Source of the DNA: Rugamonas rivuli
Lineage (GTDB): Bacteria; Pseudomonadota; Gammaproteobacteria; Burkholderiales; Burkholderiaceae_D
NCBI RefSeq assembly: GCF_009380165.1
Contig: NZ_WHUF01000002.1
Location: 744,001 to 808,000 of the forward strand
Direction of reading: 5' to 3'
Length of the DNA stretch: 64,000 nt
The position numbers were made by a program, and so were the translations under genes. The notes under the pieces were generated by a model that had not been told where the DNA came from, ran no database searches, and was given only the letters and a program-made list of their open reading frames with translations. Positions 16,814 to 26,594 of the stretch are shown piece by piece. Within the stretch, counting starts at the first letter, position 1. Every line of letters starts with the position of its first letter.

Positions 16814-17761
16814 ATGGCTGAAGAGGGCTTGCGGCCGATTATCGTCAAGCGCATCAAGAAGGGCGGCGGCGGCCACCATGGCGGCGCCTGGAAGATCGCG
16901 TATGCCGACTTCGTGACGGCGATGATGGCCTTCTTCCTGCTGATGTGGCTGCTGGGCTCGACCACCAAGGGCGACCTCAACGGCATTTCCGAATACTTCA
17001 AGACGCCGCTGAAAGTGGCGATGCAGGGCGGCTCGGGCAGCGGCGACAGTTCGTCGGTGATCCCCGGCGGCGGCAAGGACTTGACGCGGCGCGATGGCCA
17101 GGTCAAGGCCAGCGACGATCCTCAGATCAAGAAAACCTTTAACCTGACCGCCGCCAAGGCCGCGCTGGAAGCCGAGGAAAACCAGCGCCTGAAAGCGCTG
17201 AAGGAAAAGATCGAAGCCAAGATCGAGGCCAACCCGCTGCTGAAGAAATACAAGGAACAGCTGCTGCTCGACATCACCAGCGAAGGCTTGCGGATCCAGA
17301 TCGTCGACGAGCAAAACCGCCCGATGTTCGCGCTGGCCAAGGCCGAGCTGCAACCGTACACGCGCGAAATCCTGCACGAGATCGGTTTCGTGCTGAACGA
17401 CGTGCCGAACAAGATCGGCCTGTCCGGCCACACCGATTCGACGCCCTACCTGAGCGACGCCGGCTACAGCAACTGGGAATTGTCGGCCGACCGCGCCAAC
17501 GCCTCGCGGCGCGAGCTGATCGCCGGCGGCATGGCCGACGCCAAGGTGCTGCGCGTGGTGGGCCTGGCTTCGGCCGCCAACCTCGACAAGGCCGACCCGT
17601 TCAACCCGATCAACCGCCGCATCAGCATCATCGTGATGAACAAGCGCACCGAGGAAAACGTGATGCGCGACGGCGCGCGCCAGATGGAAGTGGGCGCCGA
17701 GGACGGCCAGCCGGCCGCGCCGCCGGCGCCGGCGCCGGCCGGCCCGCCGGTGCGCAAGTAG
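16814..17761 (+). CDS. motB: Flagellar motor stator protein MotB
   Basis: A 315-residue stator subunit. A basic N-terminus (RPIIVKRIKKGGGGHHGG) precedes one transmembrane helix, with the essential proton-carrying D32 in YADFVTAMMAFFLLMWLLGS, typical of proton rather than sodium type. The plug and linker region follow. An OmpA-like peptidoglycan-binding domain covers about 180-290 (LSGHTDSTPY, NWELSADRANASRREL, NRRISIIVMNK). A Pro/Ala-rich tail ends the protein. The ribosome site AAGGAA precedes the ATG. It belongs to the motAB-che transcription unit. Confidence 0.96.
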   Translation: MAEEGLRPIIVKRIKKGGGGHHGGAWKIAYADFVTAMMAFFLLMWLLGSTTKGDLNGISEYFKTPLKVAMQGGSGSGDSSSVIPGGGKDLTRRDGQVKASDDPQIKKTFNLTAAKAALEAEENQRLKALKEKIEAKIEANPLLKKYKEQLLLDITSEGLRIQIVDEQNRPMFALAKAELQPYTREILHEIGFVLNDVPNKIGLSGHTDSTPYLSDAGYSNWELSADRANASRRELIAGGMADAKVLRVVGLASAANLDKADPFNPINRRISIIVMNKRTEENVMRDGARQMEVGAEDGQPAAPPAPAPAGPPVRK

Positions 17762-17799
17762 CACAGAGCAAGTACGGCAAGCGGAACAACGAGACTGTT

Positions 17800-18348
17800 A
17801 TGACGAGAAAAAAAATCCTGGGCTCACATGTAAAACGCCTGCTGTCGGGCGTGTCTGACCATGGACGCAAGCATTTAACCGAGGTCGAGACCGACCTGAT
17901 CCAGACCGGCCTGCTGCTGGAAGAAGCGATCGAAAAGCTGTCCTTCAACTTCATGGCCATCCACCAGGCGGTTGAGGCCGAGCAGGCGACGATCCAGCTG
18001 CTGCTCGACGGCGGCACCGCCAGCGCCGAGCAGCGCGCCCAGCTGGAGGCGCTGCAGGGCCAGGTCGGCGGCTATGTCAACGCCGCCATCACCAGCCTGC
18101 AGTTCCAGGACATGACCAGCCAGCTGATCGACCGCACCTTGAAGCGCGTGACCGGCCTGCGCGAGTTCCTCGGCACGCTTGGCGCGCACGGCGCCGAGAT
18201 GCTGCCCGAAAGCGACAACGAGGAAATCGTCGCGCTGCTGGGCAAGGTCAGCATGGCGCTGGCGATCCAGAGCCTGGAATTGCGCAGCGTGCTGCGCAAG
18301 GCCGTCAGTCAACAACACCTGGAGAGCGGCGACATCGAACTGTTTTGA
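17800..18348 (+). CDS. CheZ-like chemotaxis protein
   Basis: A 182-residue, almost entirely helical protein. The segment ITSLQFQDMTSQLIDRTLKRV closely matches the catalytic-helix signature of CheZ (compare AQDFQDLTGQVIKKV in the true cheZ of this cluster), including the Gln in QFQD/DFQD where CheZ holds its phosphatase Gln. It lacks the CheZ C-terminal DDLLDSLGF peptide and instead ends in GDIELF. That tail is nearly the one that ends CheD (GDIDLF) in the same operon. A CheY-P phosphatase or CheY-binding role is therefore likely but inferred. It sits between motB and a single-domain response regulator. Confidence 0.7.
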   Translation: MTRKKILGSHVKRLLSGVSDHGRKHLTEVETDLIQTGLLLEEAIEKLSFNFMAIHQAVEAEQATIQLLLDGGTASAEQRAQLEALQGQVGGYVNAAITSLQFQDMTSQLIDRTLKRVTGLREFLGTLGAHGAEMLPESDNEEIVALLGKVSMALAIQSLELRSVLRKAVSQQHLESGDIELF

Positions 18349-18413
18349 GCGCCGCGACCTACCGATTGTTTTAAAAACGGACCCCGTCCGCATTGATAAG
18401 AGTGAGAACCAAG

Positions 18414-18779
18414 ATGGCCAAGACAATACTTGCAGTTGATGATTCCAGTTCCCTGCGCCAGATGGTGGCCTTCAGCCTGAAAGCGGCCGGCTACCTGGTG
18501 GTGGAAGCGGTGGACGGCCAGGATGGCCTGGAAAAAGCCAAGCTGCAAAGCGTCGACCTGGTGCTGACCGACCAGAACATGCCGCGCATGGACGGCCTGC
18601 AGCTGATCAAGCTGCTGCGCGAACTGCCGGCCTACCAGAAGACCCCGATTCTGATGCTGACCACCGAATCGTCCGACGAGATGAAAGCCAAGGGCCGCGC
18701 CGCCGGCGCCAATGGCTGGCTGGTCAAGCCTTTCGATCCCCAGCGGCTCATCGAGGTAGTGAAGAAGGTCATCGGCTGA
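18414..18779 (+). CDS. CheY-like single-domain response regulator
   Basis: A 121-residue receiver domain and nothing else. The acidic pair is D9-D10, the phospho-acceptor D53 is in LTDQNMPRMDG, the switch Thr in MLTTES and the Lys in VKPFDP. The ATG at 18414 follows GAGTGAG; the frame opens 21 bp earlier, but that start has no ribosome site. It differs clearly from the second cheY at 26205, so the cluster encodes two receivers. This one resembles the CheY found directly before cheA in many beta-proteobacteria and may act as a phosphate sink or a second output of CheA. Confidence 0.88.
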   Translation: MAKTILAVDDSSSLRQMVAFSLKAAGYLVVEAVDGQDGLEKAKLQSVDLVLTDQNMPRMDGLQLIKLLRELPAYQKTPILMLTTESSDEMKAKGRAAGANGWLVKPFDPQRLIEVVKKVIG

Positions 18780-18824
18780 TAAGGCGCGTGCAATGATGCT
18801 AAGCGAAACTTACGGAGTATCCCC

Positions 18825-21026
18825 ATGACCATCGATATAAGCCAGTTTTTCCAGGTCTTTTTCGATGAGGCCGAGGAACTGCTGGCGGAAATGGAACGGC
18901 TGCTGCTGGCCGTCAACGTCGAGCAGCCGGACCCCGAGGATCTGAACGCGATCTTCCGCACCGCCCATTCCGTCAAGGGCGGCGCTTCCACGTTCGGCGT
19001 CACCGACATGACGGAAGTGACCCACATCCTGGAAACGCTGCTGGACCGCATCCGCAAGGGCGAGATGGCGCTGACCTCCGAGCACGTGGACGCCTTCCTG
19101 GCGGCCAAGGACATCCTCAAGATGCAGCTCGACGGCCACCGCCACGGCGCGGCGGTCGACCAGGACGCGGTCGGCGACGTGCGCATGATGCTGCAATCGC
19201 TGGCGCAGGACGTGCCGCTGGCGGCCATGGCCCCGGTGGCGCCATCGTTCCACGCCGGCGAGGCCAAGGCGGTCGACCACAGCGGCGGCCGCCGCTACCG
19301 GCTGGAACTGCCGGCCATGGTGCACCGCGAAGTGACGGCCCTGGGCGCCGAGCTGGGCCTGATGGGCCACGTCTCGATCACGCCGCTGGACCACGACCGC
19401 AACGCCATGGTCGTCACCACCCACGAGAGCCTGGACGACATCATCGCCATCTGCTCCTTCGTGCTGAACCCGGACGACATGGTCGTCACCGAACTGCCGG
19501 CGCTGGACGCCAAACAGGCCAAGCTGGAAAACGCCGAACGCTCCAAGGTCGAGAGCGCGCTGGGCTATGGCTTCTTCGACGAGACCGAGCTGCATCCGGC
19601 CGGCAGCGACGGCGCCGCCGGCTATGGCTTCTTCCAGCCGCTGGAGCAGATCCGCGCCGCCGCCGAAGAGGGCGCGGACGATGCGCGCGGCTACGGCTTC
19701 TTCCAGCCGGTCGAGCAAATCCGCGCGGCCGCCGGCATCGTCGCCGAGGCGGCGCCGACCGTGCAGCAGCAGGCCGCCGCCGAAGAGGAAAAGAAAGCCG
19801 CCAAGAAGGAAGAGAAGGGCGGCCCCGGCCCCGGCGCCGAATCGTCGTCGATCCGCGTGTCGATCGAAAAGGTCGACCAGCTGATCAACCTGGTGGGCGA
19901 GCTGGTCATCACGCAAGCGATGATCGAGCAGCGCGTCGACACGCTGGACCCGATGGTGCACGAGCGCCTGTTGAACAGCGTCAGCCAGCTGACCCGCAAC
20001 ACCCGCGACCTGCAGGAAGCGGTGATGTCGATCCGCATGATGCCGATGGACTTCGTGTTCTCGCGCTTCCCGCGCATGGTGCGCGACCTCGCGGCCAAGC
20101 TGGGCAAGAAGGTCGACTTCATCACCAACGGCGCCGCCACCGAACTGGACAAGGGCCTGATCGAACGCATCGTCGACCCGCTGACCCATCTGGTGCGCAA
20201 CTCCATCGACCACGGCATCGAAATGCCGGACGTGCGCCGCGCCGCCGGCAAGAGCGACGCCGGCCGCCTGTTCCTGTCGGCCTCCCACCAGGGCGGCAAC
20301 ATCATCATCGAAGTGTCGGACGATGGCGGCGGCCTGAACCGCGAACGCATCCTGGCCAAGGCCGAGCAGAACGGCTTGCCGCTGCACGAGAACATGAGCG
20401 ACGCCGAAGTCTGGCAACTGATCTTCGCGCCGGGCTTCTCGACCGCCGAACAAGTGACCGACGTCTCCGGCCGCGGCGTCGGCATGGACGTGGTCAAGCG
20501 TAATATCACGGCGATGGGCGGGGTGGTCGACATCCGCTCGGCCAAGGGTTTCGGCACCACGATCTCGATCTCGCTGCCGCTGACCCTGGCGATCCTGGAC
20601 GGCATGTCGATCCGGGTCGGCGAAGAGGTCTACATCCTGCCGCTGGGCTTTGTCATCGAATCGCTGCAGCCGGTGCCGGAAGACGTCAAGGAAATCTCCG
20701 GCAAGGGCAGGGTGATCAAGGTGCGCGGCGAGTACCTGCCGCTGGTGCCGCTGTACCAGATGTTCGGCATCACGCCGCGCTTCACCGACCCCTGCCAGGG
20801 CATCGTGGTCATCATCGAAACCGACGGCCGCAAGGCCGGCCTGTTCATCGACGACCTGGTCGGCCAGCAGCAGGTGGTGGTCAAGAACCTGGAATCGAAT
20901 TACCGCAAGGTGGCCGGCATTTCCGGCGCCACCATCCTGGGCGACGGCGGCGTGTCGCTGATCCTCGACGTCGCCGCATTGATACGCTCATCCCGCCAGC
21001 TCGCTGACGAACAGATTTTTAGCTAA
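18825..21026 (+). CDS. cheA: Chemotaxis histidine kinase CheA
   Basis: A 733-residue cytosolic kinase. P1 carries the phosphorylated H48 in TAHSVKGGASTFG. A P2-like receiver-binding domain covers about 155-230. A linker holds three GYGFF motifs (247-251, 266-270, 289-293), then an Ala/Glu/Lys-rich stretch. P3 dimerisation starts near 340 (SIRVSIEKVDQLINLVGEL). The P4 ATPase has the N box around N459 (HLVRNSIDHGIE), G1 EVSDDGGGL and G2 GRGVGMDVV. P5, the CheW-like domain, covers about 590-730. CheA receives receptor signals through CheW and phosphorylates CheY and CheB. The cheW gene follows 19 bp later. Confidence 0.97.
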   Translation: MTIDISQFFQVFFDEAEELLAEMERLLLAVNVEQPDPEDLNAIFRTAHSVKGGASTFGVTDMTEVTHILETLLDRIRKGEMALTSEHVDAFLAAKDILKMQLDGHRHGAAVDQDAVGDVRMMLQSLAQDVPLAAMAPVAPSFHAGEAKAVDHSGGRRYRLELPAMVHREVTALGAELGLMGHVSITPLDHDRNAMVVTTHESLDDIIAICSFVLNPDDMVVTELPALDAKQAKLENAERSKVESALGYGFFDETELHPAGSDGAAGYGFFQPLEQIRAAAEEGADDARGYGFFQPVEQIRAAAGIVAEAAPTVQQQAAAEEEKKAAKKEEKGGPGPGAESSSIRVSIEKVDQLINLVGELVITQAMIEQRVDTLDPMVHERLLNSVSQLTRNTRDLQEAVMSIRMMPMDFVFSRFPRMVRDLAAKLGKKVDFITNGAATELDKGLIERIVDPLTHLVRNSIDHGIEMPDVRRAAGKSDAGRLFLSASHQGGNIIIEVSDDGGGLNRERILAKAEQNGLPLHENMSDAEVWQLIFAPGFSTAEQVTDVSGRGVGMDVVKRNITAMGGVVDIRSAKGFGTTISISLPLTLAILDGMSIRVGEEVYILPLGFVIESLQPVPEDVKEISGKGRVIKVRGEYLPLVPLYQMFGITPRFTDPCQGIVVIIETDGRKAGLFIDDLVGQQQVVVKNLESNYRKVAGISGATILGDGGVSLILDVAALIRSSRQLADEQIFS

Positions 21027-21045
21027 TCCCATCAAGGAAACCATC

Positions 21046-21534
21046 ATGGCAGACGTACTAACCACCGGGGCAAACGAGATCGCCGGCCACGAATACCTGG
21101 CGTTCACGCTGGGTTCGGAGGAATACGGCATCGACATCCTGAAGGTGCAGGAAATCCGCGGCTACGAAACCGTGACCCGGATCGCCAACGCCCCGGAGTT
21201 CATCAAGGGCGTGATCAACCTGCGCGGCATCATCATCCCGGTGGTCGACATGCGCATCAAGTTCAACCTCGGCTCGCCGGTGTACGACCAGTTCACCGTG
21301 GTCATCATCCTCAACATCAGCGGCCGCATCGTCGGCATGGTGGTGGACTCGGTGTCGGACGTGACCACGCTGACGCCGGAGCAGGTCAAGCCGTCGCCGG
21401 AAATGGGCACGGCCTTCAGTTCCGACTACATGATCGGCCTGGGCACCATCGATGAGCGTATGCTGATCCTGGTGAACATCGACAAGCTGATGTCGAGCGC
21501 CGAGATGGGCTTGATGGAACAGCTGGCGGCCTAG
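21046..21534 (+). CDS. cheW: Chemotaxis coupling protein CheW
   Basis: A 162-residue adaptor linking receptors to CheA. Typical CheW pattern: EYLAFTLGSEEYGIDILKVQEIRGYETVTRIANAPEFIKGVINLRG, then IPVVDMRIKF, the SGRIVGMVVDSVSDV strand, and ILVNIDKLM near the end. It is one SH3-like tandem domain with no membrane segment. An AAGGAA ribosome site precedes the ATG. A 139-bp gap to the receptor gene follows, leaving room for a separate receptor promoter, although I see no convincing one. Confidence 0.96.
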   Translation: MADVLTTGANEIAGHEYLAFTLGSEEYGIDILKVQEIRGYETVTRIANAPEFIKGVINLRGIIIPVVDMRIKFNLGSPVYDQFTVVIILNISGRIVGMVVDSVSDVTTLTPEQVKPSPEMGTAFSSDYMIGLGTIDERMLILVNIDKLMSSAEMGLMEQLAA

Positions 21535-21673
21535 GTCCAAGCCTGAGGCCGGGCCCGGCAGCAACCCGCGACAGCGCCCGACAGAGTGCGCGCCGCAACG
21601 ATAACAACGATACGGGGTCCGCAGGCAGTACCCGGCGGACAACAGAACAGACAGCAATAGGGGAGAAAACCAC

Positions 21674-23401
21674 ATGAATTTACGCGACTTCAAGATTGGC
21701 GCACGACTGCGCATCGGTTTCGGCAGCATTCTTGCCATCCTGGTGCTCATGGTCCTGATGACCAACTACCTGAACTACAGCAACAAGAGCAAGCTGACCG
21801 GCGGCCTGGAGCTGTCGACCGAGAAAAACCTGGAAGCGGGCACGATGAAGAGCGCGATGCTGGAGACCGGCATCGCCATGCGCAACATCGGCCTGCAGTC
21901 CGACGTCAGCCTGATGCAGAAGGAAGAGCAAAAGGTCAAGGACCAGCGCGCCCGCTACGACAAGGCGCTGGCCAGCCTGAAGGCGCAGGGCTTGAACGAG
22001 GCCGAGAAGAAAGTGCTGGCCGATATCGCCGCGCTCGACACCGATACCGACAAGGCGTTCAAGGAAGCCATCGGCCAGGTGCTGGCGTTTAACAGCGAAG
22101 GCGCGGCCAAGGTCATTTCCGGCCGCATCGACCCGCTCAACCAGCAGACGCTGGCGCTGATCAACAAGCTGGTCGACATGCAGCAGGCCGCCGCCAAGGA
22201 CGTGATGGCCGGTTCGGTCACGGCCGACCGCAGCCTGATGATGATGCTGTTCCTGCTGGGCGCGATCGCGGTGGCGATCGGCATCGCCTGCGCCGCCGTC
22301 ATCACCCGCTCGATCACCGGCCCGCTGGCCGGCGCGGTCGAAGTCGCGCAAAAAGTGGCGGCCGGCGAGCTGACCTCGCAAGTCTACGTCGAAGGCAAGG
22401 ACGAGACCAGCGAACTGCTGCAGGCATTGAAGGACATGAACGACAGCCTGGCCAAGACCGTCGGCGACGTCCGCACCGGCACCGAGCTGATCTCGACCGC
22501 CTCGCAGGAAATCGCCTCCGGCAACGCCGACCTGTCGGCCCGCACCGAATCGCAAGCGAGCTCGCTGGAAGAGACCGCGTCGTCGATGGAAGAACTGACC
22601 TCGACCGTCAAGCAGAACGCCGACAACGCCCGCCAGGCCAACCAGCTGGCCGTGACCGCCTCGTCGGTGGCGGAAAAGGGCGGCACCGTGGTTTCGCAAG
22701 TGGTGGAAACCATGGGCTCGATCAAGGCCAGCTCCAGCAAGATCGTCGACATCATCGGCGTGATCGACGGCATCGCCTTCCAGACCAACATCCTGGCGCT
22801 GAACGCCGCCGTCGAAGCGGCCCGCGCGGGCGAACAGGGCCGCGGCTTCGCGGTGGTGGCCTCCGAGGTGCGCAACCTGGCGCAGCGCTCGGCCGGCGCC
22901 GCCAAGGAAATCAAGGAGCTGATCGGCGACTCGGTCAACAAGGTCGACGCCGGCAGCAAGCTGGTCGACGAGGCCGGCCAGACCATGGACCTGATCGTCA
23001 CGTCGATCCGCCAGGTGGCCGACATCATGGGCGAGATCACCGCCGCCACCCAGGAACAGAGCAACGGCATCGAGGAAGTCAACCAGGCCATCACCCAGAT
23101 GGACGAGATGACCCAGCAGAACGCCGCGCTGGTGGAAGAAGCGGCCGCAGCGGCCGAGAGCATGCAGGAGCAGGCCGAGTTGCTGGCGCAGGCCGTCAGC
23201 ATCTTCAAGCTGTCGCACGACGAGTCGGGCCGTCGCCCGGCCGTGCGCGCGGCTGCGCCGGCAGCTCGTCCGGCCGCCGCGCCGGCGATCCAGCGTGCCC
23301 CGGCGCCGGCCCCGCGCCCGGCGGTGGCCGCCGCCAAGCCGGTCGCGCCCAAGAAGCTGAGCGCAGCACCGGCCGCCGGCGACGAATGGGAAGAGTTTTA
23401 A
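21674..23401 (+). CDS. Methyl-accepting chemotaxis protein
   Basis: A 575-residue transmembrane receptor. TM1 covers about 12-32. A periplasmic helical sensor domain of about 150 residues follows, of four-helix-bundle type. TM2 is at about 187-212, followed by a HAMP domain ([22 protein letters not shown]) and a long coiled coil. The highly conserved hairpin tip reads [32 protein letters not shown] in two parts. Glu/Gln-rich methylation helices flank the tip. A Pro/Ala-rich linker leads to the terminal EWEEF, a CheR/CheB-tethering pentapeptide of the NWETF type. The ligand is not readable. The AGGGGAG ribosome site is strong. Confidence 0.94.
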   Translation: MNLRDFKIGARLRIGFGSILAILVLMVLMTNYLNYSNKSKLTGGLELSTEKNLEAGTMKSAMLETGIAMRNIGLQSDVSLMQKEEQKVKDQRARYDKALASLKAQGLNEAEKKVLADIAALDTDTDKAFKEAIGQVLAFNSEGAAKVISGRIDPLNQQTLALINKLVDMQQAAAKDVMAGSVTADRSLMMMLFLLGAIAVAIGIACAAVITRSITGPLAGAVEVAQKVAAGELTSQVYVEGKDETSELLQALKDMNDSLAKTVGDVRTGTELISTASQEIASGNADLSARTESQASSLEETASSMEELTSTVKQNADNARQANQLAVTASSVAEKGGTVVSQVVETMGSIKASSSKIVDIIGVIDGIAFQTNILALNAAVEAARAGEQGRGFAVVASEVRNLAQRSAGAAKEIKELIGDSVNKVDAGSKLVDEAGQTMDLIVTSIRQVADIMGEITAATQEQSNGIEEVNQAITQMDEMTQQNAALVEEAAAAAESMQEQAELLAQAVSIFKLSHDESGRRPAVRAAAPAARPAAAPAIQRAPAPAPRPAVAAAKPVAPKKLSAAPAAGDEWEEF

Positions 23402-23472
23402 GCAGCAGCAAGCGGCGTCCCCTGCGGGACGTCGCCGCAGGCATTGTTAGTTTAGATTAAGGAATACAGAAC

Positions 23473-24342
23473 ATGCCGCAAACCAAAGACACCGTCAAAG
23501 AGTTTGATTTCAACGCCAAGGACTTCGAACGCGTCCGCGGCCTGATCTACAAACGGGCCGGCATCTCGCTGGCCGACAGCAAGCAAGAGATGGTGTACAG
23601 CCGCCTGGCGCGGCGTTTGCGCGCCACCGGCATCGCCTCCTTCGCCAAGTACCTGGACGACCTGGAGGCCGGCCGCCTGGGCGAGGAATGGGAGTCGTTC
23701 ACCAACGCGCTGACCACCAACCTGACCTCGTTCTTCCGCGAAGCCCACCACTTCCCGCTGTTGGCCGAGCACATCAAGCACAAGCGCGAACCGATCACCA
23801 TCTGGTGCTCGGCCAGCTCGACCGGCGAAGAACCGTATTCGATCGCCATGACCGTGTGCGAGGCGTTCAACACGCTCACGCCCAACTGCCACATCATCGC
23901 CACCGACATCGACACCAATGTGCTGGCCACGGCCGCCAACGGCGTCTACTCGATGGACCGGCTGGACAAGATGTCGCCCGAGCGCTCGCGCCGCTTTTTC
24001 CTGAAAGGCAAGGGCGACCGCGAAGGCATGGCCCGCGTGCGGCCCGAGCTGCGCAATATGATCACCTTCAAGCAGCTCAACCTGCTGGCCGACGGCTGGC
24101 CGATCAGCGGCCAGTTCGACGTGATCTTTTGCCGCAACGTCATGATTTACTTTGACAAAGCCACGCAGCGTAAAATCCTGTCCCGCTTTGTCCCATTGAT
24201 GAAACCGGACGCCCTGCTGTTTGCGGGCCATTCGGAGAATTTCCTCTACGTGTCGGAGTCGCTCAAACTACGCGGCAAGACGGTGTATGAGCTGGACGAA
24301 CAACACCGTGGCGCTGCTCAAAAAGCATCGCAACGCACATGA
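23473..24342 (+). CDS. cheR: Chemotaxis protein methyltransferase CheR
   Basis: A 289-residue SAM-dependent enzyme that methylates receptor glutamates. The N-terminal helical domain (about 15-85) has the FERVRGLIYKRAGISLADSKQEMVYSRLARRLR pattern. The catalytic domain carries IWCSASSTGEEPYSIAM as SAM motif I, IIATDIDTNVL as the acidic loop and FDVIFCRNVMIYF as motif IV. The beta-subdomain that grips the receptor C-terminal pentapeptide should be present, and the upstream receptor indeed ends in EWEEF. A short hairpin lies in the 71-bp gap before the gene. CheD starts 9 bp after its stop. Confidence 0.96.
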   Translation: MPQTKDTVKEFDFNAKDFERVRGLIYKRAGISLADSKQEMVYSRLARRLRATGIASFAKYLDDLEAGRLGEEWESFTNALTTNLTSFFREAHHFPLLAEHIKHKREPITIWCSASSTGEEPYSIAMTVCEAFNTLTPNCHIIATDIDTNVLATAANGVYSMDRLDKMSPERSRRFFLKGKGDREGMARVRPELRNMITFKQLNLLADGWPISGQFDVIFCRNVMIYFDKATQRKILSRFVPLMKPDALLFAGHSENFLYVSESLKLRGKTVYELDEQHRGAAQKASQRT

Positions 24343-24351
24343 GAGTAAAAC

Positions 24352-24951
24352 ATGGACCTCGAACAATTTGCCACGAACGTTTATTACGATAGAACGTTCG
24401 ACTGCGAAGCCGCCAAGATACTGCCGGGCGAGTACTACTTCACCAACAAGGACATGTTGATCGTGACGGTGCTCGGCTCCTGCGTGTCGGCCTGCATCCG
24501 CGACCGCGTGACCGGCCTGGGCGGCATGAACCACTTCATGCTGCCGGACGGCGGCGGCGACAACGGCAGCCCGGTGTCGGCCTCGGCCCGCTACGGCACC
24601 TACGCGATGGAGATCCTGATCAACGACCTGCTCAAGGCCGGCGCCAAGCGCGAGAACATGGAAGCCAAGGTGTTCGGCGGCGGCGCCGTATTGAAGGGCT
24701 TCACCGCCATCAACGTCGGCGAGCGCAACGCCGCCTTCGTGCTGAACTTCCTCAAGGTCGAGAAAATCCGTGTGGTGGCCGAAGACTTGAACGACATCCA
24801 CCCGCGCAAGGTGTACTTCTTCCCGCGCACCGGCAAGGTGCTGGTCAAGAAACTGATGCAGACCCATAACGACACGCTGGCCAAGCGCGAAATCGAGTAC
24901 GCCAGCCGTCTGAAGAAAGCGCCGGTGGGTGGCGATATCGATCTGTTTTAA
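24352..24951 (+). CDS. cheD: Chemoreceptor glutamine deamidase CheD
   Basis: A 199-residue enzyme that converts receptor Gln to Glu. The catalytic Cys is C44 in VLGSCVSACI and the His is H61 in GGMNHFMLP; a family Thr/Ser is expected shortly after, in the YGTYAME region. The central GAKRENMEAKVFGGGAVL segment is typical. The N-terminal extension of about 25 residues and the tail ending in GGDIDLF go beyond the minimal CheD. The tail closely matches the end of the CheZ-like protein at 17800 (GDIELF). It lies between cheR and cheB. Confidence 0.95.
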   Translation: MDLEQFATNVYYDRTFDCEAAKILPGEYYFTNKDMLIVTVLGSCVSACIRDRVTGLGGMNHFMLPDGGGDNGSPVSASARYGTYAMEILINDLLKAGAKRENMEAKVFGGGAVLKGFTAINVGERNAAFVLNFLKVEKIRVVAEDLNDIHPRKVYFFPRTGKVLVKKLMQTHNDTLAKREIEYASRLKKAPVGGDIDLF

Positions 24952-24990
24952 TGTAAGTAGTGGGGCCTTTTGCCCGGAAAGTAGCTTTTT

Positions 24991-26061
24991 ATGAAGATCA
25001 AAGTCCTGATCGTCGACGATTCCGCGCTGATCCGCAGCGTGATGAGCGAGATCATCAACAGCCAGCCCGACATGGAAGTGGTGGGCGTCGCCCCCGACCC
25101 GCTGGTCGCGCGCGAGCTGATCAAGCAAACCAACCCCGACGTGCTGACCTTGGACGTCGAGATGCCGAAAATGGACGGCCTGGATTTCCTCGAAAAACTG
25201 ATGCGCTTGCGGCCGATGCCGGTGGTGATGGTGTCCTCGCTGACCGAGCGCGGTTCCGAGATCACCATGCGCGCGCTGGAACTGGGCGCGGTCGACTTCG
25301 TCACCAAGCCTAAGATCTCGATCCAGGCCGGCATGCGCGAGTACACCGACCTGATCACCGACAAGATCCGCGCCGCCTCCAAGGCGCGCGTGCGCGCCCG
25401 CACGCTGCCGCAGCCGGGCGCCGAAGGCCAGGCGCCGTTGCCGCAGCTGCGCAATCCGCTGACCTCGTCGGAAAAACTGATCATCATCGGCGCCTCCACC
25501 GGCGGCACCGAGGCGATCCGCGAATTCCTGATGCAGATGCCGTCCGACTGCCCAGGCATCCTGATCACCCAGCACATGCCGGAAGGTTTCACGCGCTCGT
25601 TCGCCAAGCGCCTCGATTCGCTGTGCAAGATCTCGGTGCAGGAAGCGGCCGGCAACGAGCGGGTGCTGCCGGGCCACGCCTACATCGCCCCCGGCCACTC
25701 GCACCTGTACCTGACCCGCAGCGGCGCCAACTACATGACCAAGATCGACCAGGCCGAGCCGGTCAACCGCCACCGGCCGTCGGTCGACGTGCTGTTCCGT
25801 TCGGCTGCCCAGTGCGCCGGTAAAAACGCGGTTGGGGTTATCCTGACCGGCATGGGCAAGGATGGCGCGGCCGGCATGCTGGAGATGAAGGGCGCCGGCG
25901 CGTATAATTTTGCCCAGGACGAAGCCAGCTGCGTGGTGTTCGGCATGCCGCGCGAAGCGATCGCGGTCGGCGCCGCCCACGAAGTCGGGGCCTTGCAAGC
26001 CCTGCCGGGCATGGTGCTGGGCTATCTGGCGGCGCACGGCATGCGCGCGCTGCGGGTCTGA
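24991..26061 (+). CDS. cheB: Chemotaxis response regulator protein-glutamate methylesterase CheB
   Basis: A 356-residue two-domain enzyme. The N-terminal receiver has D9-D10 and the phospho-acceptor D55 in [11 protein letters not shown] linker rich in Arg/Ala/Pro spans about 130-155. The C-terminal methylesterase has a Ser-His-Asp triad: Ser in [15 protein letters not shown], His in TQHMPEGFT and Asp in [10 protein letters not shown]. It removes methyl groups from receptors and is activated by CheA phosphorylation. The N-terminus [15 protein letters not shown] is the family start. Confidence 0.97.
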   Translation: MKIKVLIVDDSALIRSVMSEIINSQPDMEVVGVAPDPLVARELIKQTNPDVLTLDVEMPKMDGLDFLEKLMRLRPMPVVMVSSLTERGSEITMRALELGAVDFVTKPKISIQAGMREYTDLITDKIRAASKARVRARTLPQPGAEGQAPLPQLRNPLTSSEKLIIIGASTGGTEAIREFLMQMPSDCPGILITQHMPEGFTRSFAKRLDSLCKISVQEAAGNERVLPGHAYIAPGHSHLYLTRSGANYMTKIDQAEPVNRHRPSVDVLFRSAAQCAGKNAVGVILTGMGKDGAAGMLEMKGAGAYNFAQDEASCVVFGMPREAIAVGAAHEVGALQALPGMVLGYLAAHGMRALRV

Positions 26062-26120
26062 CGGGAGCAAATGCGCTTTAAATCGTCAAGTGTGACGTTT
26101 TACTGCTACTTTGTTCGCCT

Positions 26121-26147
26121 TAAAGCAACGAAAATGCTATCCTACAA
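26121..26147 (+). promoter_or_regulatory. Weak FliA-like promoter candidate upstream of cheY
   Basis: TAAAGCAA, exactly 11 bases, then TCCTACAA: five of eight matches to each half of the sigma28 consensus. A small inverted repeat CTACAA/TTGTAG (26142-26164) overlaps its -10. The 143-bp gap between cheB and cheY makes a separate promoter plausible, but the match is poor. Confidence 0.3.
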
Positions 26148-26204
26148 CTTGCTGGCAATTGTAGACACTATTAACAACCGCGTAGAGAAACAACGGAGTA
26201 ATTC

Positions 26205-26594
26205 ATGGCTGATCCAAAGATGAAATTTTTAGTCGTTGACGATTTTTCGACGATGCGCCGCATTGTCCGGAATCTGTTGAAGGAACTGGGTTATGCCAAT
26301 GTCGACGAGGCAGAGGACGGCGTGATGGCGCTGGCGAAGCTGCGTGCCGAATCGTTCGACTTCGTCGTGTCCGACTGGAACATGCCGAACATGGACGGCT
26401 TGACGATGTTGCAAAACATTCGTGCCGATCCTGCGCTGGCCAAGCTGCCGGTGTTGATGGTGACGGCAGAAGCCAAGAAGGAAAACATCATCGCGGCGGC
26501 CCAGGCCGGCGCCAATGGCTACGTGGTCAAGCCCTTCACCGCTGCAACGCTGGATGAAAAACTGAACAAGATCTTCGAGAAACTCGGAGCTTGA
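26205..26594 (+). CDS. cheY: Chemotaxis response regulator CheY
   Basis: A 129-residue receiver very close to enterobacterial CheY. Acidic pair D12-D13, phospho-acceptor D57 in [11 protein letters not shown], switch Thr in [11 protein letters not shown], Tyr in GYVVKPF and Lys in the same motif. CheY-P binds FliM to change flagellar rotation. This is the more likely motor-binding CheY of the two in the cluster, because it is directly coupled to cheZ: its TGA stop overlaps the cheZ ATG by one base. Confidence 0.97.
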   Translation: MADPKMKFLVVDDFSTMRRIVRNLLKELGYANVDEAEDGVMALAKLRAESFDFVVSDWNMPNMDGLTMLQNIRADPALAKLPVLMVTAEAKKENIIAAAQAGANGYVVKPFTAATLDEKLNKIFEKLGA

